Counted from the stretch's first letter, positions 34,285 through 46,740 are shown. The stretch: 64,000 nucleotides of DNA from Gracilariopsis chorda (GCA_003194525.1 NBIV01000080.1:62001-126000), one strand, 5' to 3'. Notes: a model not told the origin generated them from the letters alone. Program-made: numbers and translations.

Positions 34285-36681
34285 TAGAGGCGAATTCCGT
34301 TGGACTGGAGCTCGACAGAAGGGAGCCACGCGAAGCTTCTACGCGTGGTCCTGAGGGTTTTCCTGAGTGGAGGGTGTCGGAGGTCCAAGCGCTGCGTTCG
34401 GTTGCAGTGGTGCAACCGGGTTCGCAGTGTTCCCTCGCAAGTTGATAGGGGCTGCAGCTGGAACAGCCTGTCCCGGCATAGGTGGTGCCGGGACTGGCTG
34501 AGCGGCTTTCTCCAATTGGGTGCGGTATACATAACGACCTTGAGGGTAACGGAAATCGCCGTAAGCGGTATGATAACTATCATTCTCTGAACAGGTGTCT
34601 TTCGCCGCCAGGAAATTCTTCTCCCTCTCCCGGAGTATGGCGGCCCTCATTGCAGGGTTGAGAGTGGTGCAGTGCACCGGTTCTCGGGACAAACAAATCC
34701 TACAAGATGGTGTGTAACTTCGATGATTTGCGAAAGGGACATTACTAAAGTATCCCGCTGAGGTGTATGAGGTGGGTGACGACGGTGTCCATGAACGGGA
34801 CGGTGCCCCTTGGGGTGACGCAAAGCTGAGAGAAAGGGCATCCTGCTCCTATTCGATCGTTAGATGGTCCGTGTCTCCTGAAGTGCTGGTGTCCAACGTA
34901 AAGGGCGTAGCCGTGCGATTCCTTGAGGTGGAGAGTTTGTCCGAAAGTGGAGCGTGGCTTCGCCGTGCAGTGCGGTGGATGTCCCCGTAGGATTCCACGA
35001 AGCGCGCTAACTCCGTATAGGTGGTCCGAGGGTGCGTGGTCAAATGGTGGCGCACCCTCGCGCGTATCGAAGGGAAGAGTCCCTCGAAGAAAAGTGACTT
35101 TAACTGCCGCTCAGAATTCACGTTTCTGCACCTTAATGCCTTGCTCCAGAGTTTCTGGGAGAACTATGCTTCGGTCATTCCCATGCTCTGCCGGTAGGAG
35201 GTGACGTCAGCGTCGGCATCTGCAATCAAGTTGTCTGTGGCGTACCGTTTGAGGAGTAAGTTGACCACCTCGGGGTACGTCGTCAGTACGTCTCTTCCAG
35301 GACCATCCACAATGGCACTTTCTCCTGTGAGGCGGGGTTGCACGAGGGAGTGCGCCTGCCCAGTGAGGTAGAACTGAAAGCACCAAATGGCGGCACCTTC
35401 ATGCACGCCGTTGGTTTTATACGCCGAACGGAAGCGTGTAAGATCTTTCATCACTGAAATAGGGTCTTCGCCTCAAAACATGTATTTCTTCATTTGAATA
35501 TCCATTTGGCGCTGAATCTCTGTAGGTCGTTTAGCGACCAACGTTTCGTAAAGAGTGGAGCAATCATTCAATCTGTAGGTTTCATAATCCATCATCTTGC
35601 CGAATAGATCGTTTAACCGGACGATTTTCCTCACCTTTGGTCGTTTCTCCTTCAGAAGTTCGTCGTTCTCTGATTCGGAGCTGTTCTCGGAATTGGCGCC
35701 CGTAATACTCTCGGAATAGGGATGTATTCTATTTCTTGTTCTGTCCCTCCTTTTTCGGCTTCTTCTTTCCTGAGTGGTGTCGGGGGTCTGACGTGGTCCC
35801 CATTATCGCGATTCACCACCATAGTATCCTGTTCCCCTCTCCGAAGGTGAATTTTGTCGCGACCGGTATCCTGTCCTCCTCCGTGGGGTGTCAGGTCCAA
35901 ATGGTTCATAGCTGTATTCCTAGGGCGTCTCCGTTTCTTTGGGGGTATCCTGTCCTTCTCCGGCAGGAATAGTGGCAGTATTCGGTCTTCCTCTCCCCGG
36001 CGCTACCTTAGGTGTTGATAGAGGGAACCTCTCCTGCACGGAAGATGCACTTTGAAACGCGGCTACCCGTTGTAGCTGCGTGGGTTGGGAGCGAACCTCC
36101 CCTCGGATAACACCATAAATCACCTCTACGAAGGCATCCGAGTCCAGTAGTGCGTCTGCCCCGCGGTGTGCACTTGCGATCGCAATCTGCTCCACTAGAG
36201 CGTGTTGGCGGGATCCAAGATGCGCCTTGACACCTGCAGGAATCCGTTCAGCGAGCTCTTGCGAGAGCCAATCGGTGAGGCGTGGAGCCATAGACTCGAT
36301 ACATGTATCAGGTTCTATCGTGCCCTGGGCATGGATCTCCTGAGGCAGCGGCGGTTGTGACGCCGTCTGGGTTTCTTCAACTTCCACTCAGGCACTCTCC
36401 GGAGGCATGGTGGAGGTATCCGCTATCATTGGGTCATTTGGTATCCTTAGGCGTTGTCCGAACCATTCGACATTGGAGCAAGCACTCCGTAGGAGAGGTT
36501 CAGGATCATCTAGCATGGCGGTTAGTCCTTGGGAGGCGCTGCGCGTGCTGCATCCATCCTGGGAGCCCGGCGCCTGAGGAGCATGAGAGGGGGTTTCCGG
36601 GGTAGGCTCCTGGTGGTCCATAGAGAAGTAGGTCAGATTGATTTGCTTCCACTTCCGAATCAGTTTAAGGAAGGATTCCAC
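34285..36681 (-). pseudogene. Gypsy-3 gag
   Basis: The likely start is the ATG near 36621 (MDHQEPTPETP). An early TGA at 36388-36390 and frameshifts near 35910 and 35460 break it. A recognisable capsid region (VMKDLTRFRSAYKTNGVHEG, WCFQFYLTGQAHSL, YPEVVNLLLKRY, ELARFVESYGD) spans 34985-35455. A degenerate zinc knuckle CRICLSREPVHC is near 34675-34712. The C-terminal part is Pro/Ala/Gln-rich. It is not close in sequence to the Gypsy-1 and Gypsy-2 gag. Confidence 0.75.
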
Positions 36682-36755
36682 TACGAGGAGGATTCAGTCG
36701 GTGCGATTGTAGCGCTTTTCTGTCGCCCTCCGTTACATGCACCATAAGGAACGAA

Positions 36756-36775
36756 TTTTCTAGTTCGGGAGACCA
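36756..36775 (-). promoter_or_regulatory. Gypsy-3 primer-binding site candidate
   Basis: Minus-strand TGGTCTCCCGAACTAG resembles the Gypsy-1 site TGGTCTCCTGACTTAG. It is 16 bases from the LTR, farther than usual, so the call rests on the similarity. Confidence 0.5.
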
Positions 36776-36791
36776 GTCGTGGTCCAGTCAT

Positions 36792-37343
36792 TGGTGAGCA
36801 CAACGTGTGTAAAATAGGACTTTTAGATTCGGCCTTACAAATGGGTTCCAATAGATGGTGGTCTCCCTAACATAGGAGTGGCGACCGGGGCAATCTTGAA
36901 AGGAGTTCCGCAAGCACCAAGCAAAGAGTGGGTTCGCTGGGATGACTATAATCCTACAGATGCTGCTATGGGACGCGCTGGGTATCGGTGGTTTAGAATC
37001 ACACCTAGAGGATGACGTAATAGTGTACTTGAAGATGAGTATCACGAGGTTGAACCAGACGATCTAGGAAAAGCCTCGAGAGTGCTTGGTTTACTTCCCC
37101 GGAGGTGGTGCTTCCAGCGCGCGCACTATATACAGTGTGGCGAGCTGACCTCCACGGAAACTATCAACTGCATCCTATAAAAAACTAAGCTAGGTTATAC
37201 TACCAAATTGAATTACATCCGCTAGAACAATTTCTCTGGAGTGGTGTGCCCACGTGGCACCAGTTAGAAAATACGAGTACTCCATTACGAATCTTGCGTA
37301 ACAGTCCATCCTCAGGATTATGCACTCTACCCATTGTACTACA
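36792..37343 (-). repeat. Gypsy-3 5' LTR
   Basis: It is 552 bp, begins TGGTGAGCACAAC and ends TGTACTACA (plus-strand reading), and is collinear with 23264-23816. Confidence 0.88.
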
Positions 37344-37347
37344 CCAA

Positions 37348-38276
37348 ACACTAATATTGAAACCGAACCGTATCACCTGCAAACGTTCAGGGGTCATTTC
37401 GCAGCGTTGCCACCGTGGTGGCGTCAGGTTGAGGTACCAAAGGGGTGTTTCCCGGAACTTCGTCCCTGTTTAACTTATAGAAGTTTCCACATCATTGACG
37501 ATCCGAAATCCGGTTATTTGTTGCTTATTGCCGCAGAATGGGCTGCCTGCGTAGGGGTTTTCCTTCTCTGAGAAGAGTATGACAACTACTCCCTTCGGTT
37601 TATACCGCTGATGGTAAGGAACATCATCAGAAAGCTCGAACTGTTAATCCCATTGGAATGCCAAGGCAACATGGACGAAGTCTTATACATCGTGGATGTG
37701 ATCTACCACGTCAACTGTGATACCGTTCCGTGGGATAAGCGTGGTCAGGGTCCAAGAAATCTTCGTGAGAAATCTCCGGGTCGCCGGCATCCAACTGCTG
37801 GAGACTTCGTCTATTACGACCCGCATGTGGGTGCGACGGTGTCCCGTGCTCATGCAATTGAACAACGCAGTCGTCCGCGGTCCATATCAGCGGGTCATCC
37901 GACAGGATTCGTATTTCATGACTATTACGAGCCGTTGGTCGACTTCGATCCGATGATGGATGACGAGGCCAGAGAGACTGGCGGCCTTTACCATGGACCG
38001 TTCATGGATTCGGTTGTTCCGAGCAACGCTGGTGCGCCCAGCAAATCGGATGCTTCCGAGGGGTAGGGATTCGTACCTCAGATGAGTGAGCCGCAAACTC
38101 TAGCGGACGAGCCACGTACGGTTGCAACGGACCCTTATGTCATCGCATTGCGCGACAACCCCCAAAAGTTTGGAATCCCAGTACTTTCGAACATGGTTGA
38201 TGTTGGACAGCTTCTGGCTCTCGCTGCGGCGAACTATCTTCAGTCAATCAGTCAATCTGGTGCGGGCACTTCGTAG
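37348..38276 (+). pseudogene. Gypsy-2 antisense gene, C-terminal half
   Basis: This continues the gene cut at 23263. The frame resumes right after the Gypsy-3 flank and matches the second half of the Gypsy-1 antisense protein: ALPPWWR for ALPEWWR, AEWAA for TEWAA, EEYDNYSLRFI for EAYDQFRLWFL, AGDFVYYDP for AGDFIYFDP, FDPMMDDE for DDPMVDNE. Stops at TGA 37569-37571 and TAG 38064-38066 interrupt it, and TAG 38274-38276 ends it. Both differ from the stops in Gypsy-1. The whole gene would encode about 570 residues. Confidence 0.85.
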
Positions 38277-38563
38277 GGATAACTTGTACTCAGTATTCTT
38301 ACCTTCACGTATCGGTGATTAATCTTGCGATAGATTCTGGATTAAACCAAACTTGTGGTTCTTCGTACTTCTCTCTTCATGCTTCTTCTGCATTCTCCAC
38401 TTCATAGTGCTTTTCATCATCGTGAAGTTTGTTCTTTAAACCGTTAATCCGGTATAACCGTTAATTGGGTAGCATTCTATTTGCTACAGCTAATCAACTT
38501 CTTGTTCCATCTGTGAGGGTATTATTCTTCATCTTCTCTTCTTTGAGCTTCTCCGCTTGGCGG

Positions 38564-38821
38564 TCACTTCATACCCTTCGGGGACTGGGTACGGTTCTGC
38601 CCTACTTGGGCTATATCCATCGTTGCTGGTATGGATTTCCGAGTCCTTCGGCGATATTGTAGGGCTTTAGACCTAGGTTGGTGTTCGATGGGTTCCATCG
38701 TGTTCTCTTCTGGAGGGTATTCATACCAACAGATTTGGTACTCAAACAACCTTTGTGGGTCATATTCGTGACGTACGCTGCGTTCAATAGCGAATTCTCT
38801 GGGATAAGTGTCAGATGACAC
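38564..38821 (-). pseudogene. Gypsy-2 chromodomain
   Basis: REFAIERSVRHEYDPQRLF followed by EYQICWYEYPPEENTMEPIEH aligns with the Gypsy-1 chromodomain (REFVVDRL.., YHVHWYGYDPSGDTWEPI). The final Trp of the T-W-E-P motif is Met here. The tail of the ORF beyond this is short and unremarkable. Confidence 0.8.
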
Positions 38822-39671
38822 GTCTCCTATGACGGATTATTGATAGGATGAACCCTTCAGGGGTACCATGGGACTCCTTTCCAACCTTGATCTAGGGTAT
38901 TGCGGTGTTTGGAGACCAGGTACTTGGAACTTGCTTTCCGTAGGTCCGTCGAGTCGGCAGAACGGTAACTTCCGTGATACGCGTCGTAGCGCAAATCTGA
39001 AAATGTAATGTGCCCAGATAGAACTCGCGTTCCAGAGTTATACATGTTCACGTAAGCTCCCAAGAATCTTTAACCGGCGAACAGTAGCGTCTGAGATTCG
39101 GTTAGCGCCTCACAGGGTCGGGATTGCCGTTTGACGAAAATACTCGTGTGCCGCACTGCCTGCGCATGGAGGCAGATCGACCGGCTACGGTGCTTGCAAA
39201 CTGGATACTGGTTCGATGAACGTCGCCCCTAGACGTCCACAAAATGTCAGTGCCATTTTAGGTAAACCCGTGCTTATGGGTGCCACAGGTTGTCGTGTAC
39301 GGTGTGGTTTCCGTCACTTCTGCACCTTAGTGCTCCGTGACGCTGTAAGCGTGCTACGTCCAAGTGCGTATACTGGCTTTGTGCCGTGTGACGCACGTTG
39401 TGCGTGAACGTCCCAAATGATGTGGCGCACGTCTCAACGTTCTACCTCTTCAAGAGTTCCAAGAAAGCCTCGTTCTTCCCAGCCCTCAGGGACTACAAGC
39501 ACCAAAACGTGGTGTACACCCGATCGGGATGGTCGTCCTCGTCGAGGTAACCCAAGTCAGGGTCCGCCATCACCGTGCACGGTTCGCGAATAGTCCGAGG
39601 AGCAACGCCTTGTGCGCTATCGCTATTGCGAAGTCCTGATTTCAGCATGGGAGCCACGGGGGTGGGCGCTG
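38822..39671 (-). other. Gypsy-2 linker region, decayed
   Basis: By position this corresponds to the long Pro-rich linker of Gypsy-1 between integrase and chromodomain. No long frame remains and I see no other feature in it. Confidence 0.4.
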
Positions 39672-41260
39672 CTACAGAGGTGTCTTCCCTTTTAGGCCTT
39701 GTATAGTGGGATTCCCATTAACTTTGTAGGGTCCCATGTCCACGTCTCGCACTGTGCGATTTACCCTTTGGTGCTTAGGAATAATGTTCCCTGGCAACGC
39801 CGGTAAATCCACAGCGATTGCACCTCCCTCCCCCTCTTTAGGTGGAGCCTGGGGGTTGAGTAGGGTGGATAGCGGGTTCAATCGAGTAGAGTGAGCCAAG
39901 ATATCCGGGGACTTCTTCTGAAGACGGAGATCCATTTCCTACGGTAAATCCGATAAACCACGATCCGGATGGGGTAGAATCGCTGGCGGCGATGGAGAGT
40001 GAACCGCAAGTGGCTCGTCTGAGTCTAGACTACCGTTGAAGATATGCCCGGTATCAGGGGCTAGGTGAGGCTGAGGAGATACAGTAACGCAGTTGCGCGA
40101 AACCGGTTCGTGTTTGTCGTTAATATCCAAGGCGGATGTGTCGTTGGCAGTAGAAACCACGCCATAGGGTCGGTACACGATTGGAGAAAGATTATGATGC
40201 GTTTCCTTTTCAGGATTCCAGTACTCATTACGAAGGAAGACAAAGTCATTTGTGTTAACCTGCGGTAGCGGTTGACGGTGCTTGCCATCGAAATTACGCT
40301 TGTACGCAAATTGAGCTTTGTCTATAGCTTTCCGGGCAACCGGTATCATCTTATTTAACCATTCTCTCCAGTTACCCCTGTATAACCGCGGCCAAACGTA
40401 AGCCGACAAAGTCGGTTCAGCCTCAATTGCCACCGAAGGTAGGGTTCGCGACAGCACCAACTCAAAAGGTGAAAGCGACGTAACCAGATGTACCTGGGTA
40501 TTGTAAGCATAGGTTACCGCATCTTTATACAGGTCCCAATTCTCAGGATCATCCGCAACATAAAATCGTAATGCGTTAAGCATCGTAGGATTAAATGGTT
40601 CCACTTGTCCATTACCCTGCGGTTGATATGTTGTGACGAACTTTTGTTGAACATCGAGAGTACGACAAACGTCTTGAAAGAACTTTGGCCTACCCTGGGG
40701 GCCATTTTCAGATTAAAAATCGACGGGTGGACCGTTAACAAATACCCAGTGTGTGACAATGGCTTGTGCCACAGTAGCAGCGGTAATTTGTTTAGGCGGC
40801 AAGGTCCGGACCAGTTTAGAAAACCCATCGGTTATTACCAGCAGCTAGCGGTTTCCTCGGGGTGGCCGAATCAACTTGCCGAGTATATCAATGGTCACTA
40901 ATTCCAGCGGAGCGCAAGCAAGAAACAGCGTTAGCTTCTTAGAGTATTTCCCTAGCTTCAAGTTGTTCTTCGCGCTTTCTTTACAAGCGTGGCGAACTTC
41001 ATAACAGTCAAACGCCATACAGGGTCCGTAGAAATCTCTGCAGAGAGTTAGATATGACTTCCTACCCCCTGGGTATGATCCAAGTTTTACAAAATGAGAA
41101 CGATGGAGAACCCGTTTCTGTAATTAATGGGGTACCAAAATCTGTGGAGAACAATTATCCAACCTGACAAGGTATCCTTGATCATTCGTCGAAGAAGGTA
41201 AGTCGTATCCTCCACTGAGGCGAGCGCAAATCTGCGTACATAACGGGTAGCACTGTTGCT
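39672..41260 (-). pseudogene. Gypsy-2 integrase and start of linker
   Basis: The zinc-finger and core parts are in broken frames between 40600 and 41260. The C-terminal part is a clean frame at 39939-40604 (WDLYKDAVTYAYNTQVH, PFELVLSRTLPSVAIE, FLRNEYWNPEKETHH), co-linear with Gypsy-1 (WDMYADALTYAYNMQVH and so on). A TAG at 39939 separates it from a linker piece (39672-39935) that shares a PPKEGE-type motif with Gypsy-1. Confidence 0.87.
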
Positions 41261-41266
41261 CTTGAA

Positions 41267-42600
41267 TCAACTTTTCTGAAGTAATAGGCGTAAAGGAGCC
41301 TTCTTTCGGGGGCTCCAAGGTTGAAAAGATAAAATATCATCAAAAATGTCTTCTATCCAATCCTTGGTATTCTGTTCAGCCTTCTCAACCACAAAACACG
41401 GTATCTCAAGATCATCGACTGCTTCTGCTTCTGCAGTTGTCCCTAGACGGCATACCGCGTTGGTTTGCTGGTTAAGGGTTTCATTTTTGTAGAGTACTTC
41501 GAAATCGATTTGCGAGAGTCGGAGGCGCCACCGCATGAGGCGTCCCGATGGTTCGGCAATCTCCATGAGCCATCGGAGGCAGAAGTGACCCATATTTACC
41601 CTAAACTGGGTTCCCATAGGATATGGTCGAAGAGTGGCGAGCACCCAAACCACGCCGAGACACTCTTTTTCAGAAACCGAGCAGTTACGTTCGTGCAAGT
41701 TCAATGTCCGAGACTAATGTCCGATTGGGGATCGTTCAATGTCTTCAGTCACTTGAAATAGCGCACAGCCGACCTGGTTATCACTAGCATCAGTATCCCT
41801 TTCATAGAGTAAGCCAAGACTTGGCAGCTTCAATATTAACCGATACGTCATGGCGTTGCTGAGAGTTGTGAAAGCAGACGCTTCTGCGTTGCCAAAAGTT
41901 TCCAGTTTAACTGGTTGCCCTTTCTTTAGGAGAGCATTCAGAGGTGTCGCAAGCCCCGCGAAGTTCGGGACAAACCGATGATATACTTTACAAAGTGCGA
42001 AAAATGATTGGAGTTCCATTTGCGTAGTCGGATGTTTCGCGTTCTTCAGCGACTTAACTCTTATCTCGTCTATCGAGAGCTGCCTGGGGCGGATTATATC
42101 TCCAAGATACTTCACCGACTTGGCATAGAATTTGCACTTCTTGAGTTTCAGAGTAATCCCTGCATCTCGCAGCACACGTATGACGTTCCTCACATGGGTT
42201 ATGTGATCATCCAAGTTGTTGCAGAACCCGATTATATCATCGAGATACACCAAGCAGGTTGTCCATTTGAACCTGGCCAATAGAATATCTATGGCACGTT
42301 GAAACATGGCAGGTTCATTTGGTAACCTGAAGGGAACTCGTTTAAAACGATATAGTCCTTGGTGACACACAAACGCAGTATTCTCGTGCTCCTCCTTGCG
42401 GATAGGCACTTGCCCATCACCCCAATTGGCACCAAGGGCGGTGAACACCGTAGGACTCCCAAGTGAGTCGATGTACTCGTCCATCCGACGGATCTAGTAA
42501 ACGTCTTTGACGGTAACTGCGTTGAGACGTCGGTAATCATACAAAATCTCCAAGATCCATCCGATTTCGGAACGAGAACTACTGGCAAAGCCCAAGGTGA
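41267..42600 (-). pseudogene. Gypsy-2 RT and RNase H
   Basis: The RT palm frame (41714-42484) has FTALGANWGDGQVPI, RFKRVPFRLPNEPAMFQRAIDILLARFKW and an intact CLVYLDDII near 42230-42255, then LRDAGITLKLKKCKF and KYLGDIIRP. RNase H follows at 41267-41704 (MNLHERNCSVSEKECLGVVW, HFCLRWLMEIAEPSGRLMRWRLRL). The RT N-terminus (42289-42588) is frameshifted after PVVLVPKSDGSWRFC. Similarity to Gypsy-1 is high throughout. Confidence 0.9.
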
Positions 42601-42689
42601 TGAGCGGGTTCAATGGCACCAGCGCGTAGCATCTTCTCGACTTGAGATTATTCATCTTCACGGGCTGTCAGTCCAACCCTATAAAGATG

Positions 42690-43955
42690 CTATGCAATTG
42701 GCCGAGTGTTCAATAACAAATCAATACGATGCTCTGTTATTCCTATTGTTCCAATGGAAGCGTCCCGCATAGGCGTACACTCAAGAAACATATCCCGTAG
42801 TTTCTTACGATGAGAGTCAGGGACATGGTTCAGACCGAGCTTCTGGAGTTCCTCCATATGATTCGCCTGTTCTGAACCAGGTGGTAGCGCACGGGTTTTC
42901 GTAGTTCGTTCACTTTCGAGGTCGGGATCGGAATCACGCTCAGCATTCTTAGAGTTGTCGTCCCCCTCTTTAGAGTCTTCCACTCACAGGACGCCAGCCA
43001 ATTGAATTTTCGTTGGCAAGATTTCCCGCGGGTGTAGGAGAACTGAACCCAGGACTTGGTTTTTGACTAACCACTGAGTGGTTTTGCCACAGTTGGCAAC
43101 CAGGACCTTAAAAAGAACATCAGGGTTGATAGACACGACTATCGTTCGTAAGTGCAAGTTGACGCTGGTAGTATAATGACGAAAGCGGTTGAACCACATG
43201 GTATCCACTTTGCTTGGAATCAACTGTGACCTAGTCTTGGGACTTCGATGTTACGGCAATTGAATGAGCGATATGAAGCTTTGTGAAACGGGGTCCGTGT
43301 TCTGCATTTCCTGGGAAGCCGGTATTGGTACCCACTTCTGCGTAACGTGCTTGAGCGATTTCCAGACAATAGGTAAGTTAGACCCATTTGCCATTTTCCC
43401 GGTTTTCGCACGGGGACGAATTGCTTCGACAAAGAAATCAAAAAAGTCACAACCAGGAATCACTGGTGCTGCGAGTTTATTGCAAACAACGAAGTACAGT
43501 TGAGCCATACAGGTACCCAATCTCACGACGAGAGGAACGTATCCCACGGTATTCAGGGGCGTTTTATTCGCGTCGGCAATATCCAGGCCTGGTCCATAAC
43601 AAATGTGAGCCTGAAGAGCCGAGTGTACTAGTGCAGAGTTGATAAAGTTGGGCGCAGCCCCTACATCTAAAACAAATAACTGGCGAACCATATATTGGTT
43701 AGACAGGCCAAGATCCGCATAAAATTTGTAGTTTCTCTTGTCCATTACCAGAGCTCTATCCGGATTACGAAAATTACGAGAACGCATCCACGGACGACGT
43801 AGAACCGAGATTGTTTCTGACCTCACGTCGGTTGCAGCCATTTTCCTAGTAAGGATCTTGAAAGTGGGGGAGCGAAGTTGTACCGCCTCAAGCGTCAACC
43901 TCGGCCCAGAAGACGCAATTCACATAGGGGAGACTCCCAAATCTAGTTTTTCGAG
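42690..43955 (-). pseudogene. Gypsy-2 protease and protease-RT linker
   Basis: Protease frame 43251-43898: RNYKFYADLGL then LFVLDVGAAPNFI, where Gypsy-1 has VLDTGAGPNFV. The T-G after the catalytic Asp is V-G here, which may impair activity. It continues with LVVRLGT and LAAPVIPGCDFFD. The linker (42690-43223) carries INPDVLFKVLVANCGK and NHVPDSHRKKLRDMF, both matching Gypsy-1. Several frame changes are present. Confidence 0.85.
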
Positions 43956-43957
43956 GA

Positions 43958-44560
43958 GGGTGTTAGAATTAGTTATTATTTACCTTTCTTTGAATATAAT
44001 TGGCTCTAGCATCAGTTTTAACATGCACAAAACAGCTAGTGTTATTTTACTCGATCTCTTGAAGAGATCAGCTACCCATTCCCCATGCCAAACTGGCCTC
44101 AAAGCCGAGTTGAAATCTTTGTGACACCCTGTCAATATGACATGACAAGATGTTCATGTCAGAGAAGTCTTGGTTGACCACGTGGACATATCGGCTCTAA
44201 AGTACACGTTCCATACTACTCATAACGTTGACAGACACTTCACACGGTACAGCAGGGATCGAACGGTCATAGAAGATTTCTGAGGGAGTCGTGCCAAGTC
44301 ATCACTGGCACCCTGGGTCCATGCCAGATCATCAAAAACCTTGTCTGATGAAAATTCATCAGCATTGATGGAATTTGCCAAGTCATCAAACAACTAGATC
44401 CGGCACTGAACCCGGTAAACCAGTCGTGTACGGAGGCCAGCACGAATACCAAGCATCATACCGTTTAATTCGGACGAATTCTCATCGACTAGTGGCACTG
44501 ATAGAACTAGACTAGAAACTCTATATAAACCCCGATGGATGTTCCGAACTTCTAACTCGG
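43958..44560 (+). repeat. LTR-like insertion between gag and protease of Gypsy-2
   Basis: This 600-bp block has no counterpart in Gypsy-1, whose gag-protease junction aligns on both sides of it. It starts TGTTAGAATTAG and has a strong TATA box CTCTATATAAACC near 44520. Shortly after comes TTCTAAC, the inverted counterpart of GTTAGAA, which suggests a solo copia-type LTR read on the plus strand. I could not find its target duplication, so the right edge is approximate. A cluster of TGATGA/TCATCA motifs lies at 44280-44390. Confidence 0.5.
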
Positions 44561-46488
44561 ATCATCACCATCGACTTCCAACCAATTCAACCATTGCACC
44601 TCTGTTCCTAACAGAGGGATGCACCGAACTCGGTGTCACCATTGCATGGTGGGAATCAAAATTAATCCCATTCGTGGGTACGACCGCGTCCATTGGTGGA
44701 TCAGGGCCGAGTTCAACCACAGGAATATCCGTTCGTGCCAGTGCTGCGTTAGCTAGTAATGCTTTCACCTCTTCATATGAAGTACATGACACTCGGGCGC
44801 GATCAGCTGGGCTCAGCGTTTCGTAGTTCACGATATCCTTGGGCACCTCCCGGAATGTCAAGTCTCATTTCGGGGCGATATGACCATGATGGTAACGTCT
44901 ATGACAGATAGCCGGTACCGCTTTATCGTATTGACGATGGCTATACATTTGCCGTTGCGGTTTTGGTACGACCCATCCAAGGCGGGTAGAACGGGATCTG
45001 TTTGAAGCATGAGCAAGCGGAGTGGCCTGCATCCATGCCGCATCGGCATTGAAAGCGGGGTCTTCTTCCGAAATCGGGGCCGATGTTGACGGCAAGTCCG
45101 TAATCCCAAACGAATCAGTGCGACTTCCGGTGTACTGGACGTTGTCCATATCTGCTTTCGTGGTTCTGCCCTGGGGCAAAGACATCGATGGTGACGATTC
45201 CTCCATTAAGAGAGCTCTAGCGGACTGGCGTTTTGGTTGACTCCGTGTACGGAGAGTTTCTCCCTCAGCCTGGGCATACTGGATCAGTTCAAGGTATGAA
45301 ATCTTCCGTTTATCCTCATGGTGTCGCGCGACAAGCGCTCGTATTTCGGGATCCAATCCGTCAACGAACATCGTACACCGCTCCTGTGCGGAATAAGCAT
45401 TACCGCAACGGTGAAACGCTTTATTCAAGCAGGTTGAATAGACTGTTTCGGTTTCACCTGGCTTCTGTTTCGTATCTCGTAGCGCGAGTATCGCAATGTG
45501 GAGGGCGTTTCCCGTAGCGAATGACATGAGAAGGTAATGAACTGCTTCCGGCCAGCACGTTACTTCTCCTTCCGAGGCTCTCGAGGTTCCTCGAACGGAA
45601 TTGAACTGATCTTCAGCCATACCAGTTAGGAAATACGGTAATGCAAGATACTCCTAGGCTTCACTCATGCAGATTATGTCAGCCTCCTAAACCAATCTAG
45701 CGAGAAATTCAAGCACCATAATTGGATCTTCTCCTGAGAAACGACTCGATTGAAGAGTAATATTCATGCGTTTGATGCAACCCTTAACCTTGCCGGTACC
45801 TCGTGCAGCCCGAGTAGATCGGGAATCACCCAATTGATAATAACGATACGATAACAATTCTCGGTAAAGCGGATTCGAAGGCCTTAACTCCTTGAGTCCC
45901 AGGTGACGTCTACCTTTCTCGTGAGAGGAAATGACTCCTTTAGTCAGAATCTGACGAAACCGTATCAAGGTAGTGAACATCCTTTTCGGGTTCACGAACC
46001 TGTCGTTTGTTCGAGCGGCGAATTGAATCAATAGAGACAATCTCGTTTTCCGCTTCCGCTGGCGGTTCTATATCCATACGGATGGTCGCTTCCATCATAC
46101 CCAAACGAACGTGCACACGTTCCATCGCCATCTGAACGTCATTGACAAACTTGTTGTAGTCCTTAACAAAGGTACCTGGCGCACCTAGAAATTCCTAAAT
46201 GGAGTTCAAATCTTGGCGTAAGAGTCGGATATCTCCCGAGACATCCAGAACTTGGGCAATTTCAATCTGTTGACGAATTTCGTTTATCTCTTGGAGGAGA
46301 GACACATGAGCCACCTTAGAGATGTGGATCATCGACTCCAGTCGAGCGAACTCAGCTGAGTCCATACGATGGTAAGCCGCAGACGGCGTATCAACCACTG
46401 GGCGTGGTACCGCCTGGGTTATAGCCTGTGGAGCAGGCACAAACGAGGGCGTTCTTTGGGCATTCCAACCAACTTCATTGTTCTCCAA
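44561..46488 (-). pseudogene. Gypsy-2 gag
   Basis: Homologous to Gypsy-1 gag along its length: a coiled-coil N-terminus (46195-46488), SSHEKGRRHLGLKELRPSNP, SYRYYQLGDS, TGKVKGCIKRM, GEDPIMVLEFLARLV, MAEDQFNSVRGTSRASEG (45600). The nucleocapsid region at 44870-44910 (CHRRYHHGHIAPK, then TGA) shows that the zinc-knuckle cysteines are lost. Stops at 46195, 45940, 45687 and about 44862 and a frameshift near 45940-46040 lie at places different from those in Gypsy-1. Confidence 0.82.
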
Positions 46489-46740
46489 ACGTTCTGGAAC
46501 GGATGTCTGCGTGTGCGGTGCACCCTAGGGAGGTATAGCAACTGCATCGGTAGAACCATTCCAACAATTGGGGGCCAATGGCGGCGTACTGCATGCCAGT
46601 CAACGGAGTGTTCAGAACTTCAATGAACTCGAATTAGAGGTTTCCAAAGAACTGGGGCAACAAAAAGATCTTCATAGATTCTTGCAAAGAACTGGAACAG
46701 CACAGATAGGCACAAAGGGATCAAACCAATTATAGGTGAC

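Larger units (their letters stand above)
23264..37343 (-). mobile_element. Gypsy-3, Ty3/gypsy chromodomain element inside Gypsy-2, split by Helitron-2
   Basis: Two LTRs of 553 and 552 bp (23264-23816, 36792-37343) bound a minus-strand element with gag, protease, RT, RNase H, integrase and chromodomain. The flanks are CCAG (23260-23263) and CCAA (37344-37347), probably a 4-bp duplication with one change. Removing the element and one flank puts the Gypsy-2 antisense gene back in frame. Without Helitron-2 it is about 8.7 kb, smaller than the other two. All ORFs are broken. Confidence 0.88.
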
